Positions 7,135 to 11,819 of a DNA stretch of 11,819 nucleotides are shown here, in pieces. Where the stretch lies: positions 128,752-140,570 of the forward strand of contig NWUY0300007912.1 of the NCBI GenBank assembly GCA_004151065.3, in the 5' to 3' direction. Every line of letters begins with the position of its first letter. The first letter of the stretch is position 1. The notes beneath the pieces are model-generated. The model was not told the origin of the DNA. It did no database searches and was given only the letters and a program-made list of their open reading frames with translations. A program made the translations under genes and the position numbers. This DNA comes from Larix sibirica (taxonomy: Eukaryota; Streptophyta; Pinopsida; Pinales; Pinaceae).

Positions 7135-7730
7135 GCCTCCAAGCTAAGGGACAAAAGGTGGAGCTAAGTCCAAGTTTGCTTTTGTCGAGGCGCAAGAGAA
7201 AGCATTCAAGGGGATGGATTGTCTTGTACGCCATTAGTCTTGATTCTGCCATATTTGCAACAAATGTTCAAAATTGAGATAGGCACCTTAGACAATGTTG
7301 TCATTGTAGTGGTCACACAATGTGTACATTCAGTGGTCTATCACAACGAGACACTCTTTGATATGGTTCATAGATACCCCACTTATAACAAGGGACCATA
7401 CTTGATTATCCCAAGCCTTCCAAAAGTAGAAGCATCATATTATGGAAAAGGAAACAATCATTTGACATTAACCAAAGGCATTTGCAATTTATGAAAATAT
7501 AGGGAAAGTTCTAAAATTATTGACATCAAAAGTGGTCCGCATACCTTCAACAATTCCATCTAAATATCAAGTACAAGAAGGGAAGAATCAATCTAGTTGT
7601 ATACAAATTCTTCGATTGACCTCTAGTTGTGGTATTGCCCACAATCCTTAATTCCATGGACATGAGGCCTTAGAGTGGCCCCAACAATATGACAATGATC
7701 TTGACCTTGTTGCTAATGTATATTAGACAC
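7135..7730 (+). pseudogene. Gypsy RNase H domain (broken)
   Basis: RNase H removes the RNA strand during reverse transcription. Pieces in order are KSKFAFVEAQEKAFKGMD (about 7168), TPLVLILPYLQQMFKIEI (about 7228), VVVTQCVHSVVYHNETLFD (about 7306-7362), MVHRYPTYNKG (about 7363) and QRHLQFM (about 7471). The C-terminal block HQKWSAYLQQFHLNIKYKKG follows from about 7524. At least three frame changes and several stops separate them. After KIEI the family's T-D-A-S motif, which bears a catalytic Asp, reads as GTLDNVV, with the motif altered and shortened. The end is marked by VVVLPTILNSMDM (about 7630-7668). The assignment rests on block order and position directly after the RT connection region. 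Confidence 0.82.
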
Positions 7731-7839
7731 TAGTTATAGGTAAACAAGTTCAAGGCTTTGACCTCTAGGATGGACTTTTGAGCCATCTTTGTGTTCCTTC
7801 AAGGAAATGTGAATAGATGATTTATGAGACATACTACAC

Positions 7840-8480
7840 CTGATAAGCACGAAATTTCAGTGTGGATAAGACACTAGCAATGTTGTAGAATTGCTTCTAT
7901 TAGCTGAATCTTTGACAAGACAACAATAAATATATTGGATCATGCAAAACTTGTGCCATTGCTAAACTTGCTATCGAGAAGCAAGGACCATACACTCCTC
8001 TACCCACTTTAGATAAGCCTTGGGAGTCAATATCCATGGTAATGATTGTGGTTTTTTGGTTGTTGATTGGTTCTCTAATATGAAAATTTTAATTCCTTAC
8101 AAGAAGAGTGTCACAATAGAAGCCATCGTTAAGCTCTTCTTCAAGCATGTTTGGGTTCATTTTTTTTTCCAAATACCATTGCTTTTTATAGGGACAACAA
8201 GATCCTAAGTATCTTTTGGTCCAATGTTTGGCCCATAATGGATACTTAACTTACAAAATCAATCGTCTTACATCACCATACTAATGGGTAGAGAGGTGTA
8301 GTCAACATGATGATTGCACATATCCACATGATGTACAAATATATGCATCCATGGCATAGTGTGTAAACCTTCCTTATTTTCATCACAATTACAACAAAAC
8401 TTTTCATAGTTATATTGGCCACAACCCTTTATAGGTGTGCTTGGGGTTCTAGTCATTGGATCTCATTGAGGTAACACTTC
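7840..8480 (+). pseudogene. Gypsy integrase: zinc-binding and catalytic core (inactive)
   Basis: Integrase joins element DNA to the host chromosome. The second half of the HHCC domain is clear: SCKTCAIAKLAIEKQGPYT, with Cys pair at 7943-7945 and 7952-7954, running on to KPWESISM (8038). The core continues in another frame with HGNDCGFLVVDWFSNM and KLFFKHVWVHF. A deletion of about 30 bases between these removes the segment holding the first catalytic Asp. The second catalytic Asp is Tyr (8187-8189, in FYRDN) and the catalytic Glu is Gly (8295-8297, just before VVN). Later pieces are ILSIFWSNVWPIMDT, SYIGHNPL and SLDLIEVTLPIAS (about 8407-8490). All three DDE positions are therefore lost. Its place after RNase H is the main evidence for gypsy rather than copia. 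Confidence 0.85.
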
Positions 8481-8499
8481 CCATTGCATCAATGTAAAG

Positions 8500-9082
8500 G
8501 AGTCCTCCCATTCTTAGAATGAGGTAGACAAAGCAATAAAATTTGTAAATCAGATCTAGCACATCCAACGACAAGTTTACATCAATTTGTAGAAAGCCAA
8601 TGCGAATTACAAGTAGGGACATGACCAACATTAGATTCCATACAAGTTTTAAGTTGGTGACAAGGTATGGTTGCACTTGCAAAAAGAGTGACTCACAGGT
8701 CCCCGTAGGAATTTCAAACCACTTTGATATGAAACTTACACCACCACCAAGGTTATGAATGAGATTGATTTTTAATTTATTCTTCCATCGTTTCTCAACT
8801 TAATGTCAAGTTGCTTCGATCATACTTTTTGCCTATTTTAGACACCTAGGAAGTGACAAAGCACTTGGGCCCAATACAACTCAACCCTCCTTGCATTGAC
8901 AAAAATATCATGGGCTACATCGTTGACAACACGATGAAGAGCACCCCTACAGCAATGCATACAATTCTATTGGGTTGTCAAAGTAGGGTGGCTACTTCAC
9001 CAAGGAAAGTGGTTCACTAGGAACCATATTCAATAGAGGTTTGTCCATGTGATAGGAACTTGATACAATGGGGAACGACTAA
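8500..9082 (+). pseudogene. Gypsy integrase C-terminus, GPY/F-like module and polyprotein end
   Basis: VDKAIKFVNQ (about 8523) is followed by YKF-stop-VGDKVWLHLQKE and LTGPRRNFKPL (about 8641-8730), the landmark that precedes a GPY/F module in gypsy integrases. Here the module reads as a stop followed by YETYTTTK. NLNVKLLRSYFLPILDT (about 8798-8850) marks the next conserved block. The tail can be followed through WLLHQGKWFTRNHIQ (about 8991) to ELDTMGND and TAA at 9080-9082, which I take as the end of the polyprotein. Frames differ among pieces. A chromodomain cannot be shown or excluded at this level of decay. Confidence 0.72.
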
Positions 9083-9085
9083 CAT

Positions 9086-9095
9086 AGGTGGGCAT
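9086..9095 (+). other. Possible polypurine tract before the 3' LTR
   Basis: AGGTGGGCAT lies between the end of the polyprotein remnant (9082) and the start of the 3' LTR. It is short and not pure purine, so it is a candidate by position only. Confidence 0.3.
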
Positions 9096-9096
9096 T

Positions 9097-9655
9097 TGTG
9101 TTTTCTACTGTCTAAAAAATTATTATAATCCTGGTTAGATTTACCATAAGTTTGTAGGTCCTAAACTTCCAAACATTTTTTGGACCCTCTCCATATGTTC
9201 AACAAACGTAACTATGAAACACATAGAGATCGAAATAATATTTTAATAACCCAAAGAAAACTAAAAACAAAGTTCATTTGCAACATTTATGGCCCTAGGA
9301 AGTTGACATACAAACTAAGCTATGTGTGGCCTACATTCTTTTTGCCACATCAACTCCTAGGATTAGTTTTTGGGATTTTAAGGTTTTTAGCACCATGATC
9401 AAATATAGTTTCAACCTCATGTGATGGAATTTGTGTGTATAAGCATGCTTGTCACATCTCTTCTAAAAGAAGATATTACAATTCTAGCCACTTTGTATCG
9501 CTATATACATTGTAGTATTCTTCACCATTTGATTCATCAATAGAATTTGGTTTTCATTGTGAGACTCCTTTAAATAATGTATTTTGTGTTATCTTTGCAA
9601 TAATGTATTATTTCATTTCACTCTCAATTAAATATGGATTAATTGAGGCCATCCA
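9097..9655 (+). repeat. 3' LTR of the gypsy element
   Basis: The 3' part (9375-9655) is the diverged partner of 2950-3225. The left edge is put at a TGTG (9097) right after the end of coding sequence; the right edge is where similarity to the 5' copy fades. Within it, TATAAG (9438-9443) could be the promoter and AATAGA (9539-9544) a decayed AATAAA. The U3 part (9097-9375) has no counterpart in the window because the LINE sits in that part of the 5' LTR. Confidence 0.62.
9294..9361. repeat. Imperfect two-part inverted repeat in U3 of the 3' LTR
   Basis: CCTAGGAAGTTGA (9294-9306) pairs with TCAACTCCTAGG (9350-9361) with one base bulged. TGTGGC (9325-9330) pairs with GCCACA (9344-9349) inside it. 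The two right arms are adjacent, the left arms 18 bases apart. Confidence 0.6.
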
Positions 9656-9701
9656 AAACATTTCAATAGGTGGTGATTTACCTCTATGACATTCTAAATC
9701 A

Positions 9702-9868
9702 CTTGTCATAAAATTTTTGTATACCCTGAACAAGATCCATTATTGAGACCTCTTGTATCTTTCTTGTTTGTTTTAGATTTGTCTATATCAACTCTTGTAA
9801 AAATTTATCTATGCCTTGAACAGGATCCATCACTGAGACCTCTTGTATCTCTTGATTGTTTAGATTGA
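9702..9868 (+). repeat. Diverged direct repeat, two copies about 90 bp apart
   Basis: Copies at 9702-9780 and about 9794-9868 share the cores CTTGAACAGGATCCAT/CCTGAACAAGATCCAT and TGAGACCTCTTGTATCT, with small indels elsewhere. GATCCAT recurs at 9734 and 9824. It lies outside the gypsy 3' LTR; I recognise no protein in it on either strand. Confidence 0.75.
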
Positions 9869-10135
9869 ATTTTATCACCGAGTTCAATAGATGCATCATT
9901 GATGGAATGATTACTCGAATGCCCATTGTTTTCATAATTTCCATTTAAAAAATTCCTTTATAATGCAAGAGGGTTTCTAGGGTATGTTTGTTTCTTCCTA
10001 ATTTGTCTTCATATTGGTTGGATGATGCCAATAGGAAATGTGTGATTGCAAACATATTTTAGGTTTTGTTTCCACTATTGTTATTCAATTAATTATTTTT
10101 CTACGTCGAGTGGTTTGGAGTTTTTTTTGGTGTAG
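9869..10135. other. AT-rich stretch with nothing recognised
   Basis: I see no extended open frame, LTR end or RNA gene here. T-rich runs and short open frames are what base composition would give. Confidence 0.5.
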
Positions 10136-10165
10136 TATATATATGTGTGTGTGTGTGTGTGTGTG
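10136..10165. repeat. Compound (TA)n(TG)n microsatellite
   Basis: TA repeats (10136-10143) run directly into eleven TG units (10144-10165). Confidence 0.95.
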
Positions 10166-10870
10166 GTGTCCTTAAGCCCCATAACTTAAACAAAACAAGA
10201 TATACAAGGTTAAGATGAAATAACCCATAATTTATAGAGTAGAACAATAAACATTAGACAATAGAAAGATACAGATTGTAGGAAATGAGCTTTATATTAT
10301 TGAGAAAAACTTCGGTGATCAATGTTCACATGCCCATTGAGGTAGGGTGACCTTTCACTTGAGTAGAGCCCCATTAATAATTAACAACAAAAACATTCAT
10401 AGCCTTGTAGATATTTAAATAGGCTTCCCATATCCAAAACTCTGGCTACTTGACACGGTCAAATAATTAATAAGTACCAACTTCCTAGTGGATCTTAATG
10501 AATAGAAAGACCTTTTCATACATTGATTTTCGACTACTAGTTACCCAGCCTTATTCTTGTAATGTCCTTAGTTTTGACCCTTGACATAAACTATGTAAAT
10601 GATGCAATATCGTTGATTTAATTGATGGAACATGGAGAGGAGCTTAAGGCAAAGGCCCTACCATGGAAATCTTGAATATATATGTGTGTATTAGCAAGTA
10701 ATGTGGTTAGAGAACCATGCGTTGGTCAAGCGCAATAGTATTGTAAATGTGATGTGCATGTACATGATAATAATAAATAAATCCATATTTGATTGTGCAA
10801 GGCAACAATTGTAAGGGGAATGATTATCCTAAGGTTAGGAAAGGACGTATTGAATCCATGAAGCCCATAG
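10166..10870. other. AT-rich stretch with nothing recognised
   Basis: No recognisable domain appears on either strand, and stops are frequent in all frames. A 60-codon minus-strand open frame (10908-10726) has no features. The stretch may hold older, unrecognisable repeats. Confidence 0.5.
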
Positions 10871-10899
10871 ATGAGAGCCAAGTGTCCTAGGGAGGACTG

Positions 10900-11471
10900 A
10901 TGATCCATCGGATGTCAATTTGACTCATGCACCCCAATCATTTAGTGCTTCTAAGAGGAAGGTAGTTGAGGCAGTTATTACCTTGGAGGGAGGAAGGCAT
11001 GGATCTGAGTTTACTTGTGACAGAGTAGTGTCAGTTCCTTATGTCAGTCGCCCTAAAAAAAATGAGAATGGGAATTGTTTAATGGGTAAGTAATCAGTTG
11101 CATTGATGTCTTCCTTAAATTACCTGTCAGTTGGGGGATGGCGCAGTAACCTGTTAGGAAGTCTGTCAGTCAGCCTGTCAATCAATTAATTAGTTTACAT
11201 AGTCAAGTAACTCGATCCCTCATGGGTGTGTATCTATCTCGCCTTGCCTTGAGTGCAATTAATTATTAATTCTTCACACATACTATCCATCGGCGAATAT
11301 ATCCATTTTAATATGAGGAGAAAGAGTCGACCCTTGTCTGAGAGGAAGTCGGACCTAAATAGTGACAGAGTGGACAGAGGATCTAAGATCTAGTTTGTGG
11401 TCATGACTGTGGGTCAAAGAGGAAACTAGAGAATGCAACGGCTATGCGTTCCTCTGTTGATCTAGGAAACA
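10900..11471 (+). mobile_element. Candidate 5' LTR of a further LTR retrotransposon
   Basis: The stretch ends in GGAAACA (11465-11471) three bases before a primer-binding-site-like sequence, and could start at TGATGATCC (about 10899-10907), giving about 570 bp with TG...CA ends. It contains four exact TGTCAGT motifs (11029, 11042, 11125, 11164) and two TGTCAAT motifs (10913, 11176), resembling repeated enhancer elements of a U3 region. AT-rich sequence about 11256-11270 could be the R/polyadenylation part. No second LTR is in the window, so the call rests on the PBS and the layout. Confidence 0.4.
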
Positions 11472-11474
11472 AAG

Positions 11475-11485
11475 TGGTATCGAAC
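11475..11485 (+). other. Probable primer-binding site (initiator Met tRNA type)
   Basis: TGGTATCGAAC matches the plant LTR-element primer site TGGTATCAGAGC with one missing base and one transition. The first seven bases are identical. It would prime minus-strand DNA synthesis of the element whose LTR ends at about 11471. Confidence 0.45.
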
Positions 11486-11819
11486 TACCCAACTACTAGC
11501 GAGAGATTGAGCAAATTGAATTGTGTTGAAGACCTGCGTGACAAATTTTGTTCCCATAAGTGGTTTGAGTTAGACTATCAGAGTGGTGAAGCATCATGAA
11601 TCCTTAGTCGTGCATTAGAGAAGTCTTGTTTCCTTAACGTTGAGTCAACCCAAGTGTGGTTTCCTGTGAGTCCTGCTATAGGAGAGTGGTCGGTTGGACA
11701 ATGATCGAAGTGATTCCCTAGAGCCATTGGTTGTGCGCAGCCAACATTTGTAAGCCCTAAGAAAATAGAGGCTGTAGGAAGATGATCTGGGGTTTGGGTG
11801 GTCTTTCTACGCACACACT
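11486..11819 (+). other. Probable untranslated leader of the right-hand retroelement
   Basis: This follows the candidate primer-binding site and runs off the window. I find no gag motif. A 78-codon minus-strand frame (11814-11578) shows nothing recognisable. It is less AT-rich than 9660-10870. Confidence 0.35.

Larger units (their letters stand above)
2950..9660 (+). mobile_element. Degenerate Ty3/gypsy LTR retrotransposon with nested insertions
   Basis: Two diverged direct repeats (2950-3225 and about 9097-9655) flank a 5.8-kb interior. In the interior, plus-strand translation recovers gag, an aspartic protease, RT, RNase H, an integrase and a GPY/F-like C-terminus, in that order, which defines Ty3/gypsy and excludes copia (integrase before RT). 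The coding remnant ends near 9082. Similarity to the family persists throughout, but in shifting frames with dozens of stops. The 5' LTR is cut by the LINE on its left; two further insertions lie at 5723-5924 and about 6000-6904. The element cannot encode working proteins. Confidence 0.88.

Noticed and set aside
8268-8682. Minus-strand open frames 8456-8268 and 8682-8449
   Set aside because: They are antisense to integrase blocks that match the gypsy family on the plus strand.
2950-9660. Endogenous pararetrovirus (caulimovirid) instead of a gypsy element
   Set aside because: An integrase with zinc-binding Cys pair and core blocks follows RNase H, and the element is flanked by direct repeats. 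Caulimovirids lack integrase and LTRs.
11578-11814. 78-codon minus-strand open frame at the right end
   Set aside because: No recognisable domain, and it lies in what looks like the leader of a plus-strand retroelement.

Overview
This window reads as non-genic plant nuclear DNA built almost entirely from old, nested retrotransposons. I see no intact host gene, no tRNA or rRNA gene, no CRISPR array and no bacterial-style operon. A plant host follows from the L1-type LINE whose ORF1 carries a DUF4283-like domain plus a CCHC knuckle, an arrangement known from plants. The great age and nesting of the elements would suit a large, slowly cleaned genome such as that of a gymnosperm, but that is inference. 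There are ambiguous bases at 519 and 6002-6003.

Layout. (1) 1-2950, minus strand: an L1-like LINE, 5' end at the right. It has a GC-rich 5' leader (2751-2950), a broken ORF1 (2750 to about 1471) and the endonuclease part of ORF2 (1469 to 520). At the N (519) it abuts a second, about 94% identical copy of the ORF1-tail/ORF2-start segment (518 to 1), which runs off the left edge. No reverse transcriptase of the LINE is present. (2) 2950-9660, plus strand: a heavily decayed Ty3/gypsy element. A 5' LTR remnant (2950-3225) is cut on its left by the LINE. Then follow gag, protease, reverse transcriptase, RNase H, integrase and a C-terminal GPY/F-like region, ending at about 9082, and a 3' LTR (about 9097-9655). 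The domain order PR-RT-RH-IN gives the superfamily. Almost every catalytic residue I could place is lost, and stops and frameshifts are frequent. (3) Two later insertions sit inside the gypsy RT: a roughly 200-bp SINE-like element (5723-5924) with an 11-bp target-site duplication, and a roughly 900-bp LTR-like element (about 6000-6904) with an internal 88-bp tandem repeat. (4) 9656-10870: AT-rich sequence with a diverged direct repeat and a TA/TG microsatellite, otherwise unrecognised. (5) About 10900-11471: a candidate LTR of another retrotransposon, followed by a primer-binding-site-like sequence at 11475 and leader sequence running off the right edge.

How the parts relate: nothing here looks able to work today. 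The relative order can be read from the nesting. The gypsy element is oldest (LTR copies only about 70% alike by eye). The SINE-like and LTR-like elements landed in its pol region, and the LINE landed in its 5' LTR. I found no undescribed biological system. The most useful observations are the SINE-like insertion with target-site duplication, the LINE segment duplication at an N, and the candidate LTR/PBS at the right end.
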